This document shows, one piece after another, positions 37,239-45,358 of a stretch of DNA of 64,000 nt (the first letter of the stretch is position 1; each line of letters starts with the position of its first letter). Source of the stretch: Paraburkholderia acidicola (lineage in GTDB: Bacteria; Pseudomonadota; Gammaproteobacteria; Burkholderiales; Burkholderiaceae). The notes below the pieces were generated by a model. The model saw nothing but the letters and a program-made list of their open reading frames with translations. It was not told the DNA's origin and did no database searches. Where the stretch lies: assembly GCF_002362315.1 (NCBI RefSeq), contig NZ_MTZV01000006.1, positions 2,170,001 through 2,234,000 on the forward strand, given 5' to 3'. A program made the position numbers and the translations under genes.

Positions 37239-37262
37239 AAGAGGCGGCCTCACCGCCTCTTT
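37239..37262 (+). terminator. hairpin terminator after purF
   Basis: Nine-base-pair perfect stem AAGAGGCGG with its complement and a five-base loop, ending in only three T, 19 bases past the purF stop. Moderate strength. Confidence 0.6.
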
Positions 37263-37290
37263 GCTGCGCGTCTGTGCTAGCATCGGGACT

Positions 37291-37344
37291 TGCGTCGATT
37301 TGATCTCAGCTTGCGGACGCGGGGCAACCCAAAACAGCTAAAGC
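37291..37344 (+). ncRNA. candidate SAM-II (SAM-alpha) riboswitch upstream of metZ
   Basis: The segment has the SAM-II layout: stem strand GCGTC (37292-37296), directly GATTTG, a loop containing GCTTGC, the closing strand GACGC (37316-37320), an A-rich connector, and the terminal GCTAAAG (37337-37343). These short blocks are what I recall as conserved in the SAM-II family, which binds S-adenosylmethionine and controls methionine genes. It precedes metZ, a methionine biosynthesis gene. The pseudoknot pairing was not computed. Confidence 0.7.
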
Positions 37345-37395
37345 GAATGGTGGGGTTTATCTATGCCACCAGCGCTCCAGCTTTCCCCGCACATG

Positions 37396-37430
37396 AAGCC
37401 CGCTTATGCCGACGCAAAGCGGGCTTTTTT
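37396..37430 (+). terminator. intrinsic terminator between the SAM-II candidate and metZ
   Basis: Ten-base-pair perfect stem AAGCCCGCTT with its complement, 11-base loop, then six T. It ends 57 bases before the metZ ATG and thus sits in the leader, as expected of a riboswitch expression platform. CCCCGC just upstream (37385-37390) can pair with GCGGGG that overlaps the aptamer stem (37319-37324), a possible switch. Confidence 0.85.
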
Positions 37431-37487
37431 GTTGCCGGCACGGTCATGATCAAGACCGCGCCGACTGAATAACGGAACCGAATCACC

Positions 37488-38675
37488 ATGGACGACTCCC
37501 TCAATTTCGACACCCTCTCCGTGCGGGCCGGTACGGTGCGTAGCGAGTTCAACGAGCACTCGGAAGCGATCTTCCTGACGTCGAGCTTCTGCTTTGCGAA
37601 CGCAGCCGAAGCCGCCGATCGCTTCAAGCATTCCGAGGACTATTACACCTACTCGCGCTTCACCAACCCAACCGTCACGATGTTCCAGGATCGTCTTGCT
37701 GCGCTCGAAGGCGGCGAGGCGTGCATGGCGACGGCGTCGGGGATGAGCGCGATCCTGTCGGTGGTGATGTCGGCGTTGCAGTCGGGCGACCACCTGGTCA
37801 GTTCGCAGAGTCTGTTCGGTTCGACGCTTGGCATGTTCTCGCAGATCTTCACGCGTTTCGGCATTACGACCACGTTCGTCGATCCGACCGATCTCGATGC
37901 GTGGAAAAACGCCGTGCGTCCCGAGACGAAGATGTTCTTCCTCGAAACGCCGTCCAACCCGCTGACCGAGATCGCCGACATCGAAGCGATCGGCAAGATC
38001 GCGAAAGCGGCGAACGCGTTGTTCGTCGTCGATAACTGTTTTTGCAGCCCGGCGTTGCAGCAGCCGCTGAAGCTCGGCGCGGATGTCGTGATGCACTCAG
38101 CGACCAAGTTTCTTGATGGCCAGGGTCGCGTGCTTGGTGGCGCGCTGGTTGGTTCGCGGCAGTTCATCATGGAGAAGGTGTTTCCGTTCGTGCGCAGCGC
38201 CGGTCCGACGCTGTCCGCGTTCAACGCATGGGTGCTGCTGAAGGGCATGGAGACACTGTCGTTGCGCGTCGAGAAGCAGTCGGCGAATGCGCTGGAAATT
38301 GCGGGCTGGCTTGAGAGTCATCCGGCCGTGAAGCGGGTGTTTTACCCGGGGCTCGAATCGCATCCGCAGTACGAGATCGCGAAGCGTCAGCAGAAGGCCG
38401 GCGGTGCGATCGTTTCGTTCGAGCTGAAGGGCGAGACGCCCGAGGCGCAGCGTGCGAACGCATGGCGCGTGATCGACGGCACGAAGATCTGTTCGATTAC
38501 TGCCAACCTCGGCGATACGCGCACGACCGTCACGCATCCGGCGACGACGACGCACAGTCGTATCACGCCGGAAGCACGGGCCGCAGCGGGGATTACAGAA
38601 GGCTTGATCCGGCTTGCAGTCGGCCTCGAAAACGCCGGCGATATCCGCGGCGATCTCGCGCGCGGTCTGGGGTAG
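37488..38675 (+). CDS. metZ: O-succinylhomoserine sulfhydrylase
   Basis: PLP enzyme of the Cys/Met metabolism family making homocysteine from O-succinylhomoserine and sulfide. 395 residues. The PLP lysine is K207 in MHSATKFLDGQGRVLGGA; YSRFTNPTVTMFQDRLAALEG binds cofactor; ANLGDTRTTVTHPATTTHSR is near the C-terminus. Assignment to MetZ rather than MetB/MetC/MetY rests on overall resemblance and the methionine-type riboswitch upstream. The leader has both an aptamer and a terminator. Confidence 0.93.
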   Translation: MDDSLNFDTLSVRAGTVRSEFNEHSEAIFLTSSFCFANAAEAADRFKHSEDYYTYSRFTNPTVTMFQDRLAALEGGEACMATASGMSAILSVVMSALQSGDHLVSSQSLFGSTLGMFSQIFTRFGITTTFVDPTDLDAWKNAVRPETKMFFLETPSNPLTEIADIEAIGKIAKAANALFVVDNCFCSPALQQPLKLGADVVMHSATKFLDGQGRVLGGALVGSRQFIMEKVFPFVRSAGPTLSAFNAWVLLKGMETLSLRVEKQSANALEIAGWLESHPAVKRVFYPGLESHPQYEIAKRQQKAGGAIVSFELKGETPEAQRANAWRVIDGTKICSITANLGDTRTTVTHPATTTHSRITPEARAAAGITEGLIRLAVGLENAGDIRGDLARGLG

Positions 38676-38790
38676 CCGGGCCTGGATGAGAACCCCATGG
38701 CCGGAAGGAAGCTGGCTGGTCATGGGGGTTCAGAACGGATGGCATCGACAGCGCTGTCCGCCGCTCGACGCGCATCACTACCTCGCCGCA

Positions 38791-38820
38791 CAAAACCGGA
38801 CAAAACCCGAACAAAACTGA
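38791..38820. repeat. three consecutive 10-bp direct repeats
   Basis: CAAAACCGGA, CAAAACCCGA and ACAAAACTGA follow each other without a gap, one per helical turn. The phased layout resembles an array of regulator half-sites, but no known motif was recognised. Confidence 0.5.
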
Positions 38821-39000
38821 ACAGTACAAACGGGTCCGTGATGTCAGTATGACGCTCGCCCTTTCTCGGCCGTTCTTTGCGACGCCGGGAGCCCTGCGGC
38901 AACCTCTTGACCTTCCGTCCGATGCCGTTCCCGGCCTGAACGCGAAACCGAGAAACGTGAACTGCACATCCGGATCAGTGCCGGTGCGCCCATCCCGATG

Positions 39001-39006
39001 AGGAGG
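39001..39006 (+). promoter_or_regulatory. strong Shine-Dalgarno selecting a TTG start
   Basis: AGGAGG lies five bases before TTG at 39012, with no ATG in frame upstream. This is what fixes the start of the small gene that follows. Confidence 0.7.
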
Positions 39007-39011
39007 CCGGG

Positions 39012-39260
39012 TTGAAATTTGCCAAACGCAATTGCATTGTCGAAGCCACCCGATGGTTTTCGCCAGGCGATCATCCAGCCGTTGAACAACACGATGGCGT
39101 GTGGTCCATCGCCACACCCGAAGGATGGCGCGACGTCAAACCCGGCGACTGGGTGATCACACCGCCGGGAGATGCGATCTATTGCATGCAGGACTCGCTG
39201 TTCACCAGCCTCTATGAGCCGCTTGCTGGCAGTTCTGTGCTGACGGCCACGCTAACCTGA
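39012..39260 (+). CDS. small phage-type PGDWII-like hypothetical protein
   Basis: 82 residues, TTG start behind a strong AGGAGG. The pattern (residues 1-14 MKFAKRNCIVEATR, then HDGVWSIATPEGWRDVKPGDWVITPPGD and a terminal LYEPL) resembles small proteins common in tailed phages, in which an EGxxxVxPGDWII core is followed by TYE. No other phage gene is near. Function unknown. It may be a domesticated or stranded phage gene. Confidence 0.65.
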   Translation: MKFAKRNCIVEATRWFSPGDHPAVEQHDGVWSIATPEGWRDVKPGDWVITPPGDAIYCMQDSLFTSLYEPLAGSSVLTATLT

Positions 39261-39296
39261 GTACGTCTTTATTGTCCGGACGGCGCGGTGCGTCGT

Positions 39297-40091
39297 TCAG
39301 TGCCGCAGCGCGCGCCATTGCCCTGGAGCGAGACCGAAGCGCCGTGTGAATGCATGCGTGAACGCGCTCTGATCGGCGAAGCCGATGTCGAACGCGATAT
39401 CGGCCAGCGAGCGGCGCGGATCGGCGAGCAGCGTCACCGAAGTATCGAGCCGGAGTCGCTGCAGATAGCGATGCGGCGTCTCGCCGAACGCATCGATGAA
39501 CAACTGATGAAAGCGCCGCATACCGAAGCCGCAATGCGCGGCGAGATCGGCAATGCGTAGCGGCTCCGCGAGATGCGCGCGCAGCCAGCGGTCAATGCGC
39601 GCGAAGTCGAGGCCGGGGCAGGGTAGTCCGGCGCGGCTTGCCGGCACAGCGCCGGTGTTCGAGAGGATCGCGGCGCACAGGCGCGCGGCCGCATCCCAGT
39701 TGAAGCGCCGCAGGTACGGCGCTAGCGTGGTGGGTTCGGCGGGTATGCCGAGCGTGGCGCCCGCAGCGATCTGGCGCACGAGCTGAGTCATGTACGGATC
39801 GACAGTCACGGCGCGCGCCCGGTCGAACAGACGCTCGGGCACGGCCAGCGAAGCAGCAGGTAAATCGAGCACGAGCTGGCAGTTTTCACCGAGCCCCGAG
39901 TAGTCGTGCCGCGAGCCCGCCGGAACGAGCCACGCGGAACCGCTGGCAATCTGCTCGCCAACCCCATCTACCGCCATCACCATCGAGCCGTCGAGCCCCA
40001 GCACGACCTGATGGAAGTCGTGTACATCCGACGCTTCGATGGCGCCGAAACGGCGCAACGAAACGCTGGGTGCGAGGGGCATCGGCAGCAT
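39297..40091 (-). CDS. AraC-family transcriptional regulator
   Basis: 264 residues. The N-terminal cupin-like effector half (FHQVVLGLDGSMVMAVDGVGEQIASG, LVPAGSRHDYSG) covers about 1-160; the C-terminal DNA-binding half has two HTH motifs (IADLAAHCGFGMRRFHQLF and SLADIAFDIGFADQSAFTHAF). It is the last gene of a short leftward pair with the FKBP gene, converging on the small phage-type gene. Target and ligand unknown. Confidence 0.88.
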   Translation of the reverse strand: MLPMPLAPSVSLRRFGAIEASDVHDFHQVVLGLDGSMVMAVDGVGEQIASGSAWLVPAGSRHDYSGLGENCQLVLDLPAASLAVPERLFDRARAVTVDPYMTQLVRQIAAGATLGIPAEPTTLAPYLRRFNWDAAARLCAAILSNTGAVPASRAGLPCPGLDFARIDRWLRAHLAEPLRIADLAAHCGFGMRRFHQLFIDAFGETPHRYLQRLRLDTSVTLLADPRRSLADIAFDIGFADQSAFTHAFTRRFGLAPGQWRALRH

Positions 40092-40126
40092 GGGCTAACG
40101 GTGTGGTTGACAGCAGCGTGTGGGAC

Positions 40127-40468
40127 TCAGACGCCAAGCAGTTCGACTTCGAACACGAGCGTTGCATTCGGCGGAATCACGCCGCCTGCGCCGCGCGGGC
40201 CGTAGCCGAGTTGCGGCGGAATCGTCAGACGGCGCACACCGCCGACTTTCATGCCCTGCACGCCTTCATCCCAACCCTTGATGACCATCCCGCCGCCCAG
40301 CACGAACTCGAACGGATCGTTGCGATCCTTGCTCGAATCGAACTTCTGGCCGTCGGTCAACCAGCCGGTGTAATGCACGCTGACGGTCTTGCCTTTGACG
40401 GCTTCAGCGCCGCTGCCTTCGGTCAGATCTTCGTATTTGAGGCCGGACTCGGTGGTGACGCTAGACAT
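40127..40468 (-). CDS. FKBP-type peptidyl-prolyl cis-trans isomerase
   Basis: 113-residue single-domain FKBP, without signal peptide, so cytoplasmic. It has the FK506-binding core: [49 protein letters not shown] and [24 protein letters not shown]. The ATG at 40466-40468 is preceded by AAGGAGTG. Upstream in-frame starts would add an unrelated tail and are rejected. A generic protein-folding enzyme. Confidence 0.95.
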   Translation of the reverse strand: MSSVTTESGLKYEDLTEGSGAEAVKGKTVSVHYTGWLTDGQKFDSSKDRNDPFEFVLGGGMVIKGWDEGVQGMKVGGVRRLTIPPQLGYGPRGAGGVIPPNATLVFEVELLGV

Positions 40469-40669
40469 GACACACTCCTTCAGACAAATCGTTAAGAACC
40501 GGTATTGTAGGCGAGGTTGGTCGGCCGTTTCGAGTCGCGCGCAGGTTGCCGGCCGACCGGGCCCGCTACGTGCTACCTCTATTCCGATCAACCGGCGATC
40601 CAGGGCGCCGGAACGGCCTGCCATAATGGGCGTCATGATGACCATCCCTGCACCGAGAGGGCTTCAAAC

Positions 40670-41470
40670 GTGAGTACGTCTTCTGCTGGGGCGGGTGCTG
40701 TGCAGCCCGGCCGTCCCGATTCCACCGCCTACGAACGCACCGCGCGCCGGCGCGCCGAAACCGCGCTCTTCATGCGCGACCATGTGTTGTCGCTGGTATC
40801 GCACGATCTGCGCGGCCCGCTAAACGCGATTCATAGCTGGGCTTACGTGCTGGAGCGCAAGCTCGATGCCGCCGATAGCGCAGGGCAACGCGCGCTAGGC
40901 GGCATCCGCACGGGTGTCGAACAGCAGGTGAAACTGCTCGAAGAGATCGTCGATACGACGCGCGCAGAGACGCGCACGCTCGCGCTCGACACTACGCCGT
41001 TCGCGTTGTGGCCACTCGTCGACGAGACGCTCGGCGAGGTCCGCACCACACTGGCGGCACCGCGCGAGGTGCCGATCGAAGTCGACACGCAACTGTCCAC
41101 CGACCAGTTGAGCGGCGACCGCGACCGGCTGGCTGCCGCGCTGTGGCTGATGCTGACGTTTGCAGTCGAAGCGAGTGCTGCGGCGTCGCCGGTGACGCTC
41201 GCGACGGCCGTCGATGGCACCGTGTGGCACACCACTGTTACGTTCCACCCAACACCGGCCGCATTCGATGCCGCCGATGCGCCCCACCTGCTCGAAGCGT
41301 TTGCGCGCAGGCAAGCCCAGGTGCCGTGCGAAGCCGGTCGTATAGCGTGGGTGCTGGCGCTGTGCAGGCGCGTGGCCGAAGCGCACGGCGGCACGTTCGA
41401 GCAGAACGATGCAGCAGAGCCCGGTGGTGCCGCGACGCTCGCGCTGCGAGTGCCGCTGGCCGGAGCGTAG
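40670..41470 (+). CDS. histidine-kinase-like protein with degenerate ATP-binding domain
   Basis: 266 residues from a GTG with GAGAGG upstream. Residues about 28-95 are a canonical HisKA dimerisation helix with the phospho-acceptor His45 in the H-box VLSLVSHDLRGPLNAIHSW. The following part should be the HATPase domain but lacks clear N-box Asn (DRLAAALWLMLTFAVEA), DxGxG (G1) and GxG (G2) motifs; the C-terminal VAEAHGGTFEQNDAAEPGGAATLALRVP end is retained. No sensor domain, transmembrane segment or response regulator is adjacent. It may be a phosphotransfer protein or a pseudokinase. Confidence 0.75.
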   Translation: MSTSSAGAGAVQPGRPDSTAYERTARRRAETALFMRDHVLSLVSHDLRGPLNAIHSWAYVLERKLDAADSAGQRALGGIRTGVEQQVKLLEEIVDTTRAETRTLALDTTPFALWPLVDETLGEVRTTLAAPREVPIEVDTQLSTDQLSGDRDRLAAALWLMLTFAVEASAAASPVTLATAVDGTVWHTTVTFHPTPAAFDAADAPHLLEAFARRQAQVPCEAGRIAWVLALCRRVAEAHGGTFEQNDAAEPGGAATLALRVPLAGA

Positions 41471-41628
41471 ACCAGCAACCAGCAGCCGGCAGCGCGTGGC
41501 GGCATGAACACCCGCGGAGCGCTACGGCAAAAAGCCGCAGACCCGTAGCCGCCGCTTTTTGACACGATCGGCTTTCAGCTGGCTTGCGACCTCTATACTG
41601 ACGACTTTTGCTTCCGGAGCTTCCCCTC

Positions 41629-42990
41629 TTGATCCAGGTTGTCGCCATCATCGGCGCGTTATTGCTCGTTGCGCTCAACGGCTTCTTCGTCGCCGCCGAA
41701 TTCGGTCTCGTCAAACTGCGGCAAACGCGCGTGCAGGCGCTGGCGAAAAAGCACGGCCTGCGCGGCCGCCTGCTGGCGAAGGTCCACGGTCATCTCGACG
41801 CGTATCTGTCCGCCTGCCAGCTCGGCATCACGCTCGCATCGTTGGGGCTTGGCTGGATCGGTGAACCCGCATTTGCCGAACTGCTATCGCCGCTGTTCGA
41901 AGTGCTCGGCATCCACTCGCTGCCGCTCACACACGCAATCTCGCTGTTCTTCGCGTTCACCTGCATATCGTTTCTGCACATCGTCGTTGGTGAGCTGGCG
42001 CCGAAGTCGCTGGCGATCCGCCAGGCCGAGCGCATCTCGCTGTGGACCGCGATGCCGCTGTACGGTTTCTACTGGGCGATGTACCCGGCCATCTGGTTGC
42101 TCAACAACAGCGCGAACGCGGTGTTGCGCGTCACGGGGCTGTCGTCGGAGCATGGTGGCGATGCGCATTACTCGAACGACGAACTGAAGTTGATCCTGCG
42201 CGGCCGGCGCGCCGGCGTCGAGCAACAGAAGGACGGTCATCCTGACAACGTGCTTGGCGAAGGTGCCTATAGCCAGGACGAATGGAACACGATCGCGCAT
42301 TCACTCGATTTTTCGCGCATGACCGTCTCCGATCTGATGCGGCCTGCCCACGAGATGGTCGGTCTGCGCCGCGATCTGCCGTTGCGCGACAACATGCAGG
42401 TGGTCGCGCAGCATCGTTTTAGCCGCTACCCGTTGTTCGACGATGCGTCCGGTGTGCGTGTGGACGGCATGATCCACCTGAAGGACCTGCTGCTTGCGCG
42501 CCACGCAGGCAGCACGCTCGAAGATCTGGCCCAGTACGCACGGCCGGTTCAGTATGTGAAGCCGACGATGCCTGCGCTCGAACTGTTCCGGCGCTTTCGC
42601 AAGGGCGCGCCGCACTTCGCGCTGGTCGGCCACAAGAACGCGCAGCCGATCGGCTTCCTGACGCTCGACAATCTGCTTGGCGCGCTGGTGGGCCAGATTC
42701 ACGACGAGTTCCGCCAGGGCGACGCCGACTGGACGCGGATGGACGACGGCACGCTGATGGGCAAGGGGAGCTTGCCGGTGGTATCGCTGGAGCGCGCGCT
42801 GGGTATCGATATCGACGAAGGTCGGGCGGAATCGGTGGGTGGTCTCGTGATTCAGGCGCTCAACGATCTGCCCGAAGAAGGCCAGCGTGTTTCGTTTGAT
42901 CGCTTCGATGTCGTCGTCAAGAAGATGCGCGGTCCGCGGATCGTGCTCGTGCGTGTGTATCCGAAGCGGTTCGACGACGAGGGCGGTTAG
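41629..42990 (+). CDS. CNNM/CorC-family (hemolysin-type) membrane protein with CBS domains
   Basis: About 453 residues. N-terminal DUF21/CNNM membrane domain (helices in VVAIIGALLLVALNGFFVAAEF, CQLGITLASLGLGWIGEPAF, HAISLFFAFTCISFLHIVVGELAPKSLAI) covers about 1-190; two CBS domains (VSDLMRPAHEMVGL, YVKPTMPALELFRRF) follow; a CorC_HlyC C-terminal domain ends the protein. The family is tied to magnesium/cobalt efflux. The start is unclear: TTG at 41629 has GGAG ten bases upstream; a TTG at 41608 would add seven residues. Confidence 0.88.
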   Translation: MIQVVAIIGALLLVALNGFFVAAEFGLVKLRQTRVQALAKKHGLRGRLLAKVHGHLDAYLSACQLGITLASLGLGWIGEPAFAELLSPLFEVLGIHSLPLTHAISLFFAFTCISFLHIVVGELAPKSLAIRQAERISLWTAMPLYGFYWAMYPAIWLLNNSANAVLRVTGLSSEHGGDAHYSNDELKLILRGRRAGVEQQKDGHPDNVLGEGAYSQDEWNTIAHSLDFSRMTVSDLMRPAHEMVGLRRDLPLRDNMQVVAQHRFSRYPLFDDASGVRVDGMIHLKDLLLARHAGSTLEDLAQYARPVQYVKPTMPALELFRRFRKGAPHFALVGHKNAQPIGFLTLDNLLGALVGQIHDEFRQGDADWTRMDDGTLMGKGSLPVVSLERALGIDIDEGRAESVGGLVIQALNDLPEEGQRVSFDRFDVVVKKMRGPRIVLVRVYPKRFDDEGG

Positions 42991-43020
42991 GCGCGCGTCG
43001 TTTCGGCTGCTGCTTCGCGC

Positions 43021-44412
43021 TCACAGAATGCGCGTACTTCCATACGTGGCAGGATCGAGCGATATGGCGAGGCCCTGCCAGTCGTATTGTCCGAGCTTCA
43101 GCCGCGCGGTGTTTTCCTGAGCGATACGCCTGAAGAGGCGCAATGCGGTGTGACTCTCAAGTTGAGCCGTGTCCTCATCCAGATGCTCGGACAGCAACCG
43201 GCAGCGCAGACTGCGAACCCTATCCCGGTCCCAGACCGTCGCGTTCAGTTCGCCATGACCGAACAGCGAATTCGAATGCAGGTTGCAGGACCCGAGCGTC
43301 GCCCATTCGTCATCGATCAGCATGATCTTCGAATGGACATAGACGCTGCTGCGCGTTCCTTCCGCCGTGCGTCCTGCGATTCCCGCCAGCGTGAAGTTTG
43401 CATATTGCCCGAGCACATCGATGTGATCGAAGAGCCCTTGCCTTGTAGGGTCGCGTCGCCATTGGCCGTACGGGTCCTCTGGTTCCGCGGGAACCAGCAT
43501 GACGATTTCGACGCCGCGTTTTAGCGCCTGCTCGAGCGGCCGGGCGATTTCGGGAACCGGCAGCGCCTGGTTCTCGATGTAGATCGAATGGCGGGCCGCT
43601 GCGATGGCCAGCAGGTATTGATCGGTGATCGACCGTTCGCCTTTCGACAGATCGTAGGTGGTGCCATCGGGCGTCGGCGTCCTTTCGTCGTAGAGACCCG
43701 CGTGCATGTTTCGCTGAATCTGCACCGCGCTTTCACCGCGCGATGCGGAGATGCGGACAGGAAAGGGCAACCTGTCGCCGTCATCGTTGTTCCAGCATCC
43801 ATCGGCCTTGTTGCGCTCGCTCGCTTCGTTCCAGCGCTGCACGAAGTTGTGATGCACATCGCTGCAGCACGGCCCCGTGACTTCGACATAGAAGTCGTGG
43901 CGGTGGCCCGCGCCGTCGTGGCCCGGTTCGAAGCATCCGAACGTCGGATTGATGCCACCGATAAACGCTGTCTCCGATTCTGCACCGGCGTCCATCAGCC
44001 AGAACTTCTGATGCTGGACGAAACGATCGACTGCGCAGTCCCATCGCGCCTTGAAGCGAATGTTTCTGCCGCGCAGCACTGCATGATCTTCCGGTGTGCC
44101 CGCGAAGGTTTTGCCGTATCGGCTGCTCTGCTCGAGCGGACGCCAGAAAATCACGCGCACGTCGAGTCCGCGTGCCGCAGCGCGATCGAGCACATCGAAT
44201 ATCGTGCCGCGGTTGTCCGGCATCTGGAAATCAGGGTCGATGAAGGTCACGGCGAGCCAGACGCTGCGTTGCGCGTGATCGATTGCCTCGCACAGTCTGC
44301 GGAAGGTGGGCCCGCTATCGACTAGCGGTCGCAGCAGGTTTCCAGTGCGCAACGGATAGGAGCCGGACTGGATGGGCGGGACGGATGCGGCTTGTGTGTC
44401 GACTGCGTTCAT
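43021..44412 (-). CDS. phospholipase D-family protein (two HKD motifs)
   Basis: 463 residues. Two PLD active-site motifs: H134-K136-D141 in VQHQKFWLMDAG, and H360-K362-D367 in VYVHSKIMLIDDEWATLGSCN followed by NSLFGHGELN. This bilobed arrangement is that of the PLD superfamily (phospholipases, cardiolipin synthases). There is no signal peptide or membrane helix. It starts at the ATG at 44412 and faces away from the TSUP gene. The substrate cannot be determined. Confidence 0.88.
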   Translation of the reverse strand: MNAVDTQAASVPPIQSGSYPLRTGNLLRPLVDSGPTFRRLCEAIDHAQRSVWLAVTFIDPDFQMPDNRGTIFDVLDRAAARGLDVRVIFWRPLEQSSRYGKTFAGTPEDHAVLRGRNIRFKARWDCAVDRFVQHQKFWLMDAGAESETAFIGGINPTFGCFEPGHDGAGHRHDFYVEVTGPCCSDVHHNFVQRWNEASERNKADGCWNNDDGDRLPFPVRISASRGESAVQIQRNMHAGLYDERTPTPDGTTYDLSKGERSITDQYLLAIAAARHSIYIENQALPVPEIARPLEQALKRGVEIVMLVPAEPEDPYGQWRRDPTRQGLFDHIDVLGQYANFTLAGIAGRTAEGTRSSVYVHSKIMLIDDEWATLGSCNLHSNSLFGHGELNATVWDRDRVRSLRCRLLSEHLDEDTAQLESHTALRLFRRIAQENTARLKLGQYDWQGLAISLDPATYGSTRIL

Positions 44413-44593
44413 GGATGCTCCTCGCGCGATGCTCGTGATTCTGCAGGAGTTTCCTTGCGGATAGATTGCTGGATCGCCTTCGGGGCTGCAGTCTGCACGC
44501 TCGATGACAACTCGCCGGGAATCGGGAATACTTTCGCGGGCATTGCTTGCGCCTTCATCGGTCAATCGGTTGGTGAGGATCTTCAGGGAACAC

Positions 44594-45316
44594 ATGGAAT
44601 ACCTCCTCGTACTCAGCGTCGGTCTGGTCGCCGGCGTGTTGAGCGGTGTGATCGGCACCGGCTCGTCGATGCTGCTGATGCCCGTACTCGTGATGTCCTT
44701 CGGCCCGCAACAGGCGGTGCCGATCATGGCGATCGCCGCGATCATGGGCAATCTGGGCAAGGTGCTCGCGTGGTGGCGCGAGATCGACTGGCGCGCCTGC
44801 GGGGCTTATTGCGCAACGGCGGTGCCTGGCGCCGCGCTCGGTGTCCGCACGCTGCTGGCGTTGCCGCCGCATGCGGTGGAGCTGGCGCTCGGTGTGTTCT
44901 TCGTCGCGATGGTGCCGACCCGGCGCTGGCTCGCGCGGCGCGCAATTCGTTTCACGCTGCTGCAACTTGCGCTGATTGGCGGTGTGGTGGGTTTTCTGAC
45001 GGGCATCGTTGTGTCGACGGGGCCGATTACCGTGCCCGTGTTCATGTCGTATGGCCTTGTTAAAGGTGCTTTTCTCGCAACCGAGGCCGCGGGTTCCGTC
45101 GCTGTGTATGTCGCCAAGGTCGCTGTTTTCCGGCACTTTGGCGCGTTGCCGCCGAGCGTGGTGTTCAGCGGGTTGATCATTGGGTCTGCGTTGATGACGG
45201 GGTCGTTTGCGGCGCGGCACATCGTGCTGCGGATGAGTCCGCAGACGTTTCGGCTGGTGGTCGACGGGTTGATGCTGTCGTCGGGGTTGTCGTTGTTGTG
45301 GGCGGCGGGACGGTAG
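44594..45316 (+). CDS. TSUP-family (TauE/SafE) membrane transporter
   Basis: 240 residues with about eight hydrophobic segments. The two half-repeats begin LVLSVGLVAGVLSGVIGTGSSMLLMPVL and LALIGGVVGFLTGIVVSTGPITVPVF, the DUF81/TSUP glycine-rich pattern. Members export or import sulfite, sulfoacetate or other organic acids. The start is the ATG at 44594 behind AGGGAA. It is convergent with the trehalose operon, with only 42 bases between the stops. Confidence 0.85.
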   Translation: MEYLLVLSVGLVAGVLSGVIGTGSSMLLMPVLVMSFGPQQAVPIMAIAAIMGNLGKVLAWWREIDWRACGAYCATAVPGAALGVRTLLALPPHAVELALGVFFVAMVPTRRWLARRAIRFTLLQLALIGGVVGFLTGIVVSTGPITVPVFMSYGLVKGAFLATEAAGSVAVYVAKVAVFRHFGALPPSVVFSGLIIGSALMTGSFAARHIVLRMSPQTFRLVVDGLMLSSGLSLLWAAGR

Positions 45317-45358
45317 TCTTGTACGTGTAGTGTGATCAACTGTGTGGTGGTGACTGCC

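Larger units (their letters stand above)
38676..39011. other. 336-base intergenic region after metZ
   Basis: An imperfect hairpin (ACCCCATG against CATGGGGGT, 38691-38730) follows metZ without a T tract. Three near-identical 10-base direct repeats lie at 38791-38820. No coding potential was recognised. The last bases carry the ribosome site of the next gene. Confidence 0.55.

Noticed and set aside
35421-37283. 620-codon open frame antisense to cvpA and purF
   Set aside because: Same bias shadow; it has no start signal or family motif, and purF on the other strand is unmistakable.
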